Notes under the pieces: model-generated
The model's input: the letters and a program-made list of their open reading frames with translations, nothing else
The model's database searches: none
Told to the model about the DNA's origin: nothing
Program-made: the position numbers and the translations under genes
Shown here: piece by piece, positions 1 to 5,509 of the stretch
Layout of the letters: every line of letters starts with the position of its first letter
Position numbering within the stretch: position 1 is the stretch's first letter
Assembly (NCBI GenBank): GCA_946481465.1
Contig: CAMLOC010000210.1
Coordinates: 1 to 6,670, forward strand
Length of the DNA: 6,670 bases
Source: an uncultured Shinella sp.
GTDB lineage: Bacteria > Pseudomonadota > Alphaproteobacteria > Rhizobiales > Rhizobiaceae
Direction: 5' to 3'

Positions 1-1053
1 GGCCTGCATGATGCGGTAGGCCTCCTCGGTCATGACCTGTTCGAGGCAGGCGCGCAGGCAGGCGAGCTGCAACGCGCTGCCCGACAGCGTCGTGCCGATG
101 CCGGAATGGCCGTGGCCGCTCTGCTCGCGGCGGATGACGTGCAGCCTGTCGGAGATCGCCTGCGTCATGCCCCAGACGCTGACCGGCACGCCGCCGCCGA
201 TCGGCTTGCCCATGACCATGAGGTCGGGGTCGAGCCCGTGCACCTTCGTATAGCCGCCGAGGCCGGTGGAGATGGTGTGCGTCTCGTCGATGAGCAGCAG
301 CGTGCCGGCGTCGCGCGTCAGGCGGCGCAGCGCATCGTGGAAGCCGGGCGCGGGCGGGATCATGCCGCAATTCGTCATGACGGGCTCTGCGAGCACACAG
401 GCGATGTCGTTTCCGGCAAGCGCCCGCTCCAGCGCGGCCTCGTCGTTGAACGGGATCGAGACGGTGAGTTCCCCGAGGTCGCGCACCTGGCCGAGCAGGT
501 TGCGGCGCGAAACGGTCCTGCCGTCGACGAGGTCCACCAGCGTGTCGTCCACCGCGCCGTGGTAGCAGCCGTCGAAGACGAGGAGTTTCGCCCGGCCGGT
601 GACGGCGCGGGCGACGCGGATGGCAAAGCGGTTGGCGTCGCTCGCCGTGGCGCCGAGCTGCCAGCGCGGCAGGCCGAAACGCTCGACCAGCAGCCGGCCG
701 ACAATCCCGGCATCGGAGGAGGGCAGCATGGTGGTGAGGCCGCGCGTGCCGGCATTCTTCAGCGCCTCCAGCACCGGGGCGGGGCCGTGGCCGAACATGG
801 CGCCGGTATCGCCGAGGCAGACGTCGACGATGCGGTTGCCGTCGAGATCGACGAGCTCTGCGCCGCTCGCCTCGTCGACGACGAGGGGGAAGGGCGTCGG
901 CCAGTCGAGCATCCAGTGCTGCGGCACGCCGTCGAAGAAGCCGGACGTCGCCTCGTCATGCGCCGCCGCCGACCGCGGCCGCCGTGCGCGGAAAACCGCC
1001 GCCTCCGCCTCGATGAGCGCGCGGGCGCGCGCCTCCAGCTCCGCCCTCTCCAT
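1..1053 (-). CDS. Class III aminotransferase, GSA aminomutase-like (C-terminus beyond window)
   Basis: This is a PLP-dependent fold-type I enzyme of the class III aminotransferase family, closest in layout to glutamate-1-semialdehyde 2,1-aminomutase. It is presumably cytosolic. The 351 codons in the window include the family landmarks: SDANRFAIRVAR (about 138-149) matching the TEA...AIRLAR cofactor loop, the cofactor-stacking DGCYHG (161-166), LLLIDET with the pyridine-nitrogen Asp256, and MGKPIGGGVP with the Schiff-base Lys283. The ATG at 1053 is preceded by GGAGA at good spacing, and no better start lies upstream. GSA-type enzymes are about 430-450 residues, so roughly 80-100 C-terminal residues lie off the left edge. 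True HemL is unlikely: alphaproteobacteria normally make aminolevulinate with ALA synthase, and motif details differ (SDAN for TEA, GKPIGGG for GKIIGGG). The substrate is unknown. The gene follows an AraC-family regulator gene in the same direction, and its own promoter candidate lies in the gap between them. Confidence 0.9.
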   Translation of the reverse strand, partial: MERAELEARARALIEAEAAVFRARRPRSAAAHDEATSGFFDGVPQHWMLDWPTPFPLVVDEASGAELVDLDGNRIVDVCLGDTGAMFGHGPAPVLEALKNAGTRGLTTMLPSSDAGIVGRLLVERFGLPRWQLGATASDANRFAIRVARAVTGRAKLLVFDGCYHGAVDDTLVDLVDGRTVSRRNLLGQVRDLGELTVSIPFNDEAALERALAGNDIACVLAEPVMTNCGMIPPAPGFHDALRRLTRDAGTLLLIDETHTISTGLGGYTKVHGLDPDLMVMGKPIGGGVPVSVWGMTQAISDRLHVIRREQSGHGHSGIGTTLSGSALQLACLRACLEQVMTEEAYRIMQA

Positions 1054-1077
1054 TCCGTTCTCCAGCCTGCCTCAAAA

Positions 1078-1104
1078 ATGTGATCACATATTGGTTGATG
1101 TGAT
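1078..1104. promoter_or_regulatory. Candidate operator: ATGTGATCACAT palindrome plus ATGTGAT half copy
   Basis: A perfect 12-bp palindrome, ATGTGATCACAT, occupies 1078-1089. A second ATGTGAT occurs at 1098-1104, exactly 20 bp after the first. The palindrome overlaps the candidate -10 element and the second copy sits in the -35/-10 spacer. Binding there would most simply repress. A symmetric site suits a dimeric repressor such as a GntR-type protein. Copies 20 bp apart on one DNA face also suit AraC-family proteins, and the adjacent AraC-family gene is the obvious candidate binder. The binder is inferred; the repeats are seen directly. Confidence 0.5.
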
Positions 1105-1116
1105 TTCAAGTGTCAA
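1088..1116 (-). promoter_or_regulatory. Candidate sigma70-type promoter of the GSA-like aminotransferase gene
   Basis: On the minus strand a perfect TTGACA (1116-1111) is followed after 17 bp by CAATAT (1093-1088), which matches the -10 consensus at only 3 of 6 positions. Transcription would start near 1080, leaving a leader of about 27 bases before the ATG at 1053. The element lies wholly between the AraC-family stop codon and the aminotransferase start. This suggests the aminotransferase gene can be transcribed independently of its upstream neighbour. The weak -10 fits an activated or repressed promoter. This is inferred from sequence only. Confidence 0.5.
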
Positions 1117-1140
1117 ACGACAAGATGCCCGGCGGAACGG

Positions 1141-2190
1141 CTAAAGGGCGCTGACGATGCGCAGCCAGTCGTGCACGGAGGCGGCGGCCTGCCGTTCGGC
1201 TGAGCCGAGGGCGAGGGGGCCGCGGTCGCCCATTTCGCGCACCTCGCGCGGGCTCATGCCGAACTGGTGGCGGAAGGCACGGGAGAAGGCGGAAATATCG
1301 GAAAAGCCGCAGGCATAGGCGATCTCGCCGACGGTGCGCTTGCGCTCGTCCGCCAGCATGTCGAAGGCCGCGCGCAGGCGTCGGCTGCGGATATGGTCGG
1401 TGACGCCGCCGATCGGCTCGAACAACCGATAGAGCGAGGCGCGCGACAGGCCGAACATCTTGCACAGATGCTCCGGCCCGAGATCCGGCGAGGCGAGGTG
1501 CTGCTCGATATAGCGGCGGATCTCCATGATGACGGCGCCGCGCACGGTGGGGGAGGGAAGGCTGCGTTCGGCAAGCTGCGGACCGACGAGATTGGTGACG
1601 AGGTTGGCCGTGGCGGTGACGATGGCCGGCGCTTCGTCCGGGGTGATGTCCGCAAGATCGTCGAAAAGGGCGCGCAGATGGCTGCCGATCAGGCGCGCCG
1701 TGCTGGTCGAACGCTTCAGGAGAAGCCCGTGCAGCGCGTCGTTCTGCCCTTCCTTGCCGAACAGCAGGTGGCGCGGCAGCACGAGGGTGAGGTTGCGACA
1801 GCGCTGCGTTTCGGCCTGCAGGGGCCGCGACAGGTCGAAGAGCGATATGTCGCCCGCCTCCACCCGCATCGTCTGGCCGTTGACCGTGCGCAGGTCGCTG
1901 CCGTCCAGCGTCAGTTGCACGAAGATGAGATCGAGCCCGCTGCGGGCGATGCGCCCGGGATCGCGGGAGAAACAGTAGGTCGTGCCGAGCATCTCGGCCG
2001 CGAAGAACAGGGCCGGCCCCATGAAATAGGTGGAGAGGCTGGCGCGAAAATCGGCGATCCGCTCCGGCGTCGCCATGCTCGTGCGGAAGACCGGGTCGAG
2101 CGTCTCGGCAAAGAGCTGGCTTTCCCGGCGACAATCCGCGCCGGCTTGGGCAAGGACAGAGTTGGAGGGCAGCTTGGCGACGGGACTCAT
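1141..2190 (-). CDS. AraC-family transcriptional regulator
   Basis: This is a 349-residue regulator. The C-terminal AraC/XylS DNA-binding domain (about 219-320) shows two helix-turn-helix motifs: the first around LGPEHLCKMFGLSRASLYRLF (split over 237-257), the second around VGEIAYACGFSDISAFSRAF (287-306). The family signature ending FGMSPREVRE follows at 310-319. The N-terminal 200 residues resemble the AraC-binding-like ligand/dimerisation domain found in many proteobacterial members (for example residues 111-121, EAGDISLFDLS); its effector cannot be read. The ATG at 2190 is preceded by a purine run, GAGAGAGA, a weak ribosome site. The next in-frame ATG (codon 40) would cut into the N-terminal domain. 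A longer ORF in another frame across the same DNA is a shadow. The gene lies 87 bp upstream of the aminotransferase in the same orientation and is divergent from the winged-helix gene. Control of the aminotransferase and of its own promoter is a reasonable inference. Confidence 0.93.
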   Translation of the reverse strand: MSPVAKLPSNSVLAQAGADCRRESQLFAETLDPVFRTSMATPERIADFRASLSTYFMGPALFFAAEMLGTTYCFSRDPGRIARSGLDLIFVQLTLDGSDLRTVNGQTMRVEAGDISLFDLSRPLQAETQRCRNLTLVLPRHLLFGKEGQNDALHGLLLKRSTSTARLIGSHLRALFDDLADITPDEAPAIVTATANLVTNLVGPQLAERSLPSPTVRGAVIMEIRRYIEQHLASPDLGPEHLCKMFGLSRASLYRLFEPIGGVTDHIRSRRLRAAFDMLADERKRTVGEIAYACGFSDISAFSRAFRHQFGMSPREVREMGDRGPLALGSAERQAAASVHDWLRIVSAL

Positions 2191-2270
2191 TCTCTCTCGC
2201 GACGGTTCGATGGCGGTCGATCTTGCCTATCAAGAGGCGGGGACGGACGAAGGTTCCCGGAAATTCACCC

Positions 2271-2298
2271 CCGTGCCGGATTTCCCGGCTTGGCACGG
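2271..2298. repeat. Inverted repeat CCGTGCC-N14-GGCACGG
   Basis: Perfect 7-bp arms at 2271-2277 and 2292-2298 flank a 14-base centre that itself can form a competing GCCGG/CCGGC stem (2275-2279 with 2285-2289). The arm starts are 21 bp apart. The repeat sits beside the GTCTCAT direct repeats. It could be a second operator or a hairpin in the leader of the AraC-family mRNA. No plus-strand gene lies upstream that would need a terminator here. Confidence 0.4.
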
Positions 2299-2299
2299 T

Positions 2300-2327
2300 G
2301 TCTCATTCTTTTGGCGCCCCGTCTCAT
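2300..2327. repeat. Direct repeat GTCTCAT x2, 21 bp apart (candidate AraC-type operator)
   Basis: GTCTCAT occurs at 2300-2306 and again at 2321-2327, a start-to-start distance of exactly 21 bp (two helical turns). TTGGC follows each copy, at different distances. AraC-family proteins commonly bind direct repeats about 21 bp apart, and the AraC-family gene starts 110 bp away on this side. The repeats overlap and lie downstream of the candidate -10, which would favour autorepression. The repeat and spacing are observed; the binder is inferred. Confidence 0.45.
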
Positions 2328-2353
2328 AATGCCGATTGGCCCCCGGAATACAA
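2326..2353 (-). promoter_or_regulatory. Candidate promoter of the AraC-family gene
   Basis: On the minus strand TTGTAT (2353-2348, 4 of 6 matches to TTGACA) is followed after 16 bp by CATTAT (2331-2326, 4 of 6 matches to TATAAT). Transcription would begin near 2319, giving a leader of about 130 bases that contains the inverted repeat at 2271-2298. The -10 element overlaps one GTCTCAT repeat. The evidence is consensus matching only. Confidence 0.35.
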
Positions 2354-2453
2354 TTGACAGTTTCAGCGGCCTGCAACCCCATGGAAAATAATGGGTTCAT
2401 CGGGGCCCGCGATGCCGCGGCAACCACGTGAGGGAGGCGCATCGTTCCGGATC

Positions 2454-2458
2454 GGGGA
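2454..2458 (+). promoter_or_regulatory. Ribosome binding site (GGGGA) that decides the next start
   Basis: GGGGA directly abuts an ATG at 2459, leaving no spacing for ribosome loading. It lies 6 bases before the in-frame ATG at 2465. The second ATG is therefore preferred as the start of the following gene. Confidence 0.5.
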
Positions 2459-2464
2459 ATGGGT

Positions 2465-3361
2465 ATGGATCAGGTTTCCTTTGCCGACAGCGCGCTGGCC
2501 TTCAAGGTGGCGCCGTTCGAGTTCCTCAACGCACCGGGTTTTGCCGCGGCGCGCGACCGGCTCATCGCCGGCAAGCTCGCGCTCTACGAGGGCAACCACC
2601 TCTTCAACCGGCTCATCCTGGAGGAGGGGCGGTTCCTCTGTTACCTTGCCGCGCTCTCGCTGCATGCCGGACAGGACATGGCGCGCGGGTCCACCTGGCT
2701 GACGCTCGGGCGCCTGCAACGCGAGGTCACGGAACTCGGCGTGGCGAGCCGCAACCGGGTCGAGGCCCAGGTCTCCTGTCTGCGCAAATACGGCTTCCTC
2801 ACGCAGCAGCCGCATGCCTCGGACCGGCGCGTGCGCCTGCTCGTTCCCAACGCCGCCCTTCTGGCGCGCGATGCCGGCATTCTCGGCCATCTCGTCGAGG
2901 GGCTGTCGGCGCTCGGGCTCTCGCCGACGGAAGGATGCAGCGGGCCGCTGTCACCGGAACTGCACCGCGCCATGCGCCGGGCGACGCTGCCGCACCTGCC
3001 GGGCCTCAGCCGGATCATCCGCCGTCATCTGCCGCTGGCGCCGTTCTTCGCCCATGATTGCGGCTACATGATCCTGCTGCTGCTTCTGCGCGGCGCGCGC
3101 GCCGGCGACGACGGCGTCATCGCTTCCGGCTACCAGCGGCTTGCCATGCAGACCGGCGTCTCGCGCACCCATGTCCGCCGTATCGTCGAGGCGGCGCGCG
3201 ATGCGGGCCTCGTGACCACCACGGCGCGCGGCGGCCATGACATCCGGCTGACGCCGGCCATGTGGCACGCGGCGGACCGCTGGTTCGCCGACAAGCTCGC
3301 CCTGACGGACCTGTTGTTGCGCGAGGCCCTGGCGGCCGGAACCGTCGACGCGGCCGCCTGA
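2465..3361 (+). CDS. Uncharacterised protein with two winged-helix-like modules (probable regulator)
   Basis: I do not recognise the family. From the preferred ATG at 2465 the protein has 298 residues (300 from 2459). Two segments look like winged helix-turn-helix folds. The first covers about 56-130, with a recognition-helix-like stretch LGVASRNRVEAQVSCLRKYG (91-110) and a wing ending VRLLVPN. The second covers about 200-265, with TGVSRTHVRRIVEAARDAGL (230-249) and a wing ending DIRLTPA. The pattern 'GVxSRxxVxxxVxxxRxxGhhT' is shared by both, so an internal duplication is likely. There is no signal peptide and no clear membrane segment; LLLLL at 204-208 belongs to a predicted helix of module two. 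MarR-like DNA binding is the best guess. The gene is divergent from the AraC-family gene across a 274-bp regulatory gap, and its stop TGA abuts the convergent DUF3307 stop. TTGACA at 2354-2359 could be a -35, but I see no good -10 for it. Confidence 0.8.
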   Translation: MDQVSFADSALAFKVAPFEFLNAPGFAAARDRLIAGKLALYEGNHLFNRLILEEGRFLCYLAALSLHAGQDMARGSTWLTLGRLQREVTELGVASRNRVEAQVSCLRKYGFLTQQPHASDRRVRLLVPNAALLARDAGILGHLVEGLSALGLSPTEGCSGPLSPELHRAMRRATLPHLPGLSRIIRRHLPLAPFFAHDCGYMILLLLLRGARAGDDGVIASGYQRLAMQTGVSRTHVRRIVEAARDAGLVTTTARGGHDIRLTPAMWHAADRWFADKLALTDLLLREALAAGTVDAAA

Positions 3362-3769
3362 CTATCCCGCGGAAGCGGCGGCGGCGAGAACGACCGCCAG
3401 GACGAGATGCGTCAGGTGATGCAGCGTCTGGTCCGCCCCCAGCAGCCACCAGAAACCGGTCTTGCTGGGCACGAGCGCCCGGCGCCGGGCGGCGATGCCC
3501 TTCATCCGGTCGATCGCGCCATGGACGAGGGCGTCGGCGATGCCGAGCCAGGCGAGCGGCGGGGCGACGACGAGAAACAGGAGGGTGGTGAGGGCGCCGT
3601 GCAGGCCGGCATGGATCACGAGCGGCAGCAACCAGCCGTCCCGCCGCTCCTTGCCCATCGCGATCCAGTCCGTCTGGAAAAGGAAATCGGCCAAAAAGTG
3701 CTTTACGAGGAACGCCGCCATGGCGGCGGCGATCCAAACGGTCGAAATCTGGTCCGGTATGTCGATCAT
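3362..3769 (-). CDS. DUF3307 family integral membrane protein
   Basis: This 135-residue protein matches DUF3307 in length and conserved residues: KHFLADFLFQTDW (23-35), the HAGLH histidines His53 and His57, HGAIDRMK with His83 and Asp87, and DQTLHHLTH (113-121) near the C-terminus. Hydrophobic stretches at about 9-30, 46-78 and 119-133 predict several inner-membrane passes, with acidic and histidine residues lying within or beside them. The family has no firmly assigned function that I know of; the His/Asp pattern could suggest metal or lipid chemistry, but this is speculation. GGGAG five bases before the ATG at 3769 supports the start. The gene lies 122 bp downstream of the AGE-family gene in the same direction; a strong hairpin between them suggests separate transcripts. 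Its stop directly abuts the stop of the opposing winged-helix gene. Confidence 0.9.
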   Translation of the reverse strand: MIDIPDQISTVWIAAAMAAFLVKHFLADFLFQTDWIAMGKERRDGWLLPLVIHAGLHGALTTLLFLVVAPPLAWLGIADALVHGAIDRMKGIAARRRALVPSKTGFWWLLGADQTLHHLTHLVLAVVLAAAASAG

Positions 3770-3858
3770 TCCGCTCCCGTCTGCCCGCTGCCGTAAGGCA
3801 GGGCGCGACCCCTTCCCATGCAGCTTCCGGACGCAACCGCCCCGGCCGGCGTCTGCGA

Positions 3859-3876
3859 CCGGGCGACAGCGCCCGG
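3859..3876 (-). terminator. GC-rich hairpin after the AGE gene (possible terminator)
   Basis: CCGGGCG-ACAG-CGCCCGG forms a perfect 7-bp stem with a 4-base loop, starting 15 bases after the AGE stop codon. No T-run follows on either strand, so it is not a textbook intrinsic terminator. It may end transcription inefficiently, work with Rho, or protect the mRNA 3' end. A smaller CTGCC-GTAA-GGCAG hairpin lies at 3788-3801, just upstream of the DUF3307 gene. Confidence 0.45.
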
Positions 3877-3891
3877 CCGCAGGATGTCCTA

Positions 3892-5133
3892 CTAGCGGCC
3901 GCCCGCCTCGATGATGCCCTTCGTCAGGCTGCCGGTCGCCGGATAGAGCGGGATCAGGCAGGCCTGGAGCGCATGGTAGAGGTCCCCCTTGCCGGCGAAC
4001 AGGGTGTAGCTCGGCACGAGATCTTCCGTCAGCTCTTCATGCCAGCCGCCGCGGTCCTGATCAAGGAAATGACGCGCGATGGCGTCCCAGATCCTGCGAT
4101 ACCAGGTCTCGTGGAGATCGCTCGGCAGGTGCTCGCAGAGGAAGGCGGCCGCGCCGACACCCTCGGCCATCGGCCACCACAGCTTGTTGCGTTTGGCAGG
4201 CGTGTCGTCCCAGTCGAGCGTGTAGAAGAAGCCGCCCTTCTCCCCGTCCCAGCCGAGCGCGATGGATTGCGCGAAGAGCGCCTTTGCGGCCTCTGGCATC
4301 CAGTCGTGTTTCTTCCCGCCGAGCGCGTAAAGCTGGAGGATGAGCCGCGCCCATTCCAGCCAGTGGCCGGGCGTCGTGCCGGAAGGGCGGAACATCTCGT
4401 TGCCGCGATAGGCCTTGTCCAGCACCCAGTTCTCGTCGAAATGCTCCGGCACGCGGAAGCCGTTTTCGCCCGCGCGGCGGCGGATGACGAGGTCGGCAAT
4501 GCTTTCCGCCTTGTCGAGATAGCTCTTGTCGCCGGTCGCCTCGAAGGCGGCCATCAGGGCTTCCGTCAGGTGCATGTTGGAATTCTGGCCGCGATAGCCG
4601 GGGATCGCCGTCCAGTCCGCCTCGAACTCTTCGGCGATCGCGCCGTGCTTTTTCTCCCAGAAGCGCGTTTCCAGCACGTCGGTGACGTCGGCGATCATCC
4701 GGTCGGCATCCGGGTGGCCGGCGACCTTGGCGCTGGAGGCGGCCAATAGCACGAAGGCGTGGCCGTATCCCTGCTTGCTGGCGTCGAGCAGGCCCGCATT
4801 GTCGAGCGACCAGTGGTAGCCGCCGCGCTCCGCGTCGCGGTGCTTTTCCCAGAGGTATTTCATGCCGTGGTCGACGATATCGTCGGAGCCGGGGCGTCCG
4901 AGCAGGCTGCCGATGGAAAAGCAGTGCACCATGCGCGCGGTGGAATGGATGCCGCGCACCGGATTGCCGGGATTGAGCGGCCGTCCCTCGACGTCGAGTT
5001 CGTGAAAGCCGCCGAGCGGGTTGAAGGCCCGGTTCTGGAAGAAGTCGAAGAGGCGGTTGGCTTCGCGCCAGAGCCACTGGCGATGGTACTCGCGCTTGCG
5101 CCAGGCCGTGCCTGGATGTCCCGTTGCGCCCAT
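3892..5133 (-). CDS. AGE-family sugar epimerase/isomerase (mannose isomerase-like)
   Basis: This 413-residue protein has the length and (alpha/alpha)6-barrel pattern of the N-acylglucosamine 2-epimerase (AGE) family, cytosolic enzymes that isomerise or epimerise free sugars. Landmarks are STARMVHCFSIG (64-75) with Arg67 and His70, NSNMHLTEA (184-192) with His188, PGHWLEWARL (255-264) with His257 and Glu260, and GKGDLYHALQ (381-390) with His387. These correspond to the active-site Arg/His set known in aldose-ketose isomerases of the family such as YihS and mannose isomerase. A mannose isomerase-type reaction (mannose to fructose) is thus plausible, but AGE-family specificity is hard to read from sequence, and epimerases of N-acylglucosamine or cellobiose are relatives. 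The frame is open upstream to 5340, but AGGAG (5146-5142) placed 8 bases before the ATG at 5133 fixes the start. No sugar transporter, kinase or sulfoquinovose gene is in view to name the substrate. Confidence 0.9.
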   Translation of the reverse strand: MGATGHPGTAWRKREYHRQWLWREANRLFDFFQNRAFNPLGGFHELDVEGRPLNPGNPVRGIHSTARMVHCFSIGSLLGRPGSDDIVDHGMKYLWEKHRDAERGGYHWSLDNAGLLDASKQGYGHAFVLLAASSAKVAGHPDADRMIADVTDVLETRFWEKKHGAIAEEFEADWTAIPGYRGQNSNMHLTEALMAAFEATGDKSYLDKAESIADLVIRRRAGENGFRVPEHFDENWVLDKAYRGNEMFRPSGTTPGHWLEWARLILQLYALGGKKHDWMPEAAKALFAQSIALGWDGEKGGFFYTLDWDDTPAKRNKLWWPMAEGVGAAAFLCEHLPSDLHETWYRRIWDAIARHFLDQDRGGWHEELTEDLVPSYTLFAGKGDLYHALQACLIPLYPATGSLTKGIIEAGGR

Positions 5134-5141
5134 GATGCGTT

Positions 5142-5146
5142 CTCCT
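5142..5146 (-). promoter_or_regulatory. Ribosome binding site of the AGE gene
   Basis: AGGAG within the minus-strand run AAAAGGAGA lies 8 bases before the ATG at 5133. It is much the best site in the upstream open frame and argues against the longer in-frame start near 5340, whose extra residues look like translated non-coding DNA. Confidence 0.75.
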
Positions 5147-5393
5147 TTTCGATCGGTCCGCATTGCCGTTTCCCGTTCAGGGGCCTTTATGGGCGCGGGA
5201 GCAAACTCCCGTGGCGTGGTGTTCACGCACGGCCCGTAACGCTCGCAATGACGGTTGGCCTCCGGACAGGTGGGAGGGGAGTTATGGCCCAGAACCTTGG
5301 GCACGGCAACCCGGCAAGGAGGCCCGTGCCTCGGCGGCATGCATGTCCCGGAAAGGATGAAAGGCGAATTTACGATTGCGGCGGAAATGAGAA

Positions 5394-5422
5394 AATATAC
5401 TCTATCAATCTTATAGGGATAA
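5394..5422 (-). promoter_or_regulatory. Candidate promoter toward the AGE gene
   Basis: On the minus strand TTATCC (5422-5417) and TATATT (5399-5394, 5 of 6 matches to TATAAT) are 17 bp apart. Transcription would start near 5387, leaving a leader of about 254 bases before the AGE start. It overlaps the plus-strand promoter candidate, so the two could compete for polymerase. Confidence 0.35.
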
Positions 5423-5430
5423 TATATAAT
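5402..5430 (+). promoter_or_regulatory. Candidate promoter of the small membrane protein gene
   Basis: A perfect -10 consensus, TATAAT, lies at 5425-5430 inside an AT-rich island. Seventeen bases upstream is CTATCA (5402-5407), which keeps only 3 of 6 -35 bases. Transcription would start near 5437 and give a leader of about 73 bases. The perfect -10 in such GC-rich DNA makes a real promoter fairly likely; the weak -35 may mean an activator or another sigma factor. Confidence 0.5.
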
Positions 5431-5444
5431 TTACCCTGAAAAAC

Positions 5445-5491
5445 GGGGCGGAGATGATTGTCCGCACCCGAAGGCCGGTAAAGAGAGCCTT
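5445..5491 (+). other. Two stem-loops in the leader of the small membrane gene
   Basis: The first pairs GGG-GCGGA (5445-5452) with TCCGC-A-CCC (5461-5469), eight pairs with one bulged A and an 8-base loop. The second pairs AAGGC (5471-5475) with GCCTT (5487-5491) around an 11-base loop. They lie between the candidate start of transcription and the ribosome site near 5498. They may stabilise the mRNA or modulate translation; no known RNA family is recognised. Confidence 0.35.
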
Positions 5492-5509
5492 CAGAACAAG
5501 GGATGATGG

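Larger units (their letters stand above)
5134..5509. other. Intergenic region between the AGE gene and the small membrane gene
   Basis: This 376-bp gap has no convincing additional gene on either strand. The part next to the AGE gene (5134-5388) is GC-rich and would form its leader if the minus-strand promoter near 5394-5422 is used. It holds a perfect hairpin, CGGGAG-CAAA-CTCCCG, at 5196-5211 and a weaker GCCCA/TGGGC hairpin at 5287-5302. The stretch 5388-5433 is a sharp AT-rich island with promoter-like elements both ways. The part 5437-5509 is a short, structured leader for the plus-strand small gene. I could not match any known riboswitch class by eye. Confidence 0.6.

Noticed and set aside
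106..1083. Long plus-strand ORF of 325 codons
   Set aside because: It is antisense to the GSA-like aminotransferase; its Arg/Ala-rich, domain-less product is typical of the shadow frame of a GC-rich gene.
1106..2296. Minus-strand ORF of 396 codons overlapping the AraC-family gene
   Set aside because: It is longer than the real gene but in another frame, rich in Arg/Pro/Ala, with no recognisable domain. The overlapping frame has clear AraC helix-turn-helix motifs.
2354..2359. TTGACA as the -35 of the winged-helix gene
   Set aside because: The hexamer is perfect, but 15-19 bases downstream there is no acceptable -10, so I did not list a promoter.
1267..2391. Plus-strand ORF of 374 codons
   Set aside because: It is antisense to the AraC-family gene, has low-complexity composition, and lacks a convincing ribosome site.
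3973..4749. Plus-strand ORF opposite the AGE gene
   Set aside because: It is antisense to a clearly conserved enzyme, with no domain or ribosome site evidence.
5134..5340. N-terminal extension of the AGE protein to 5340
   Set aside because: The extra residues resemble no AGE-family N-terminus, and a strong AGGAG site supports the ATG at 5133.
5437..5509. Riboswitch before the small membrane gene
   Set aside because: The two stem-loops are simple and match no riboswitch class I know; they are kept only as leader structure.
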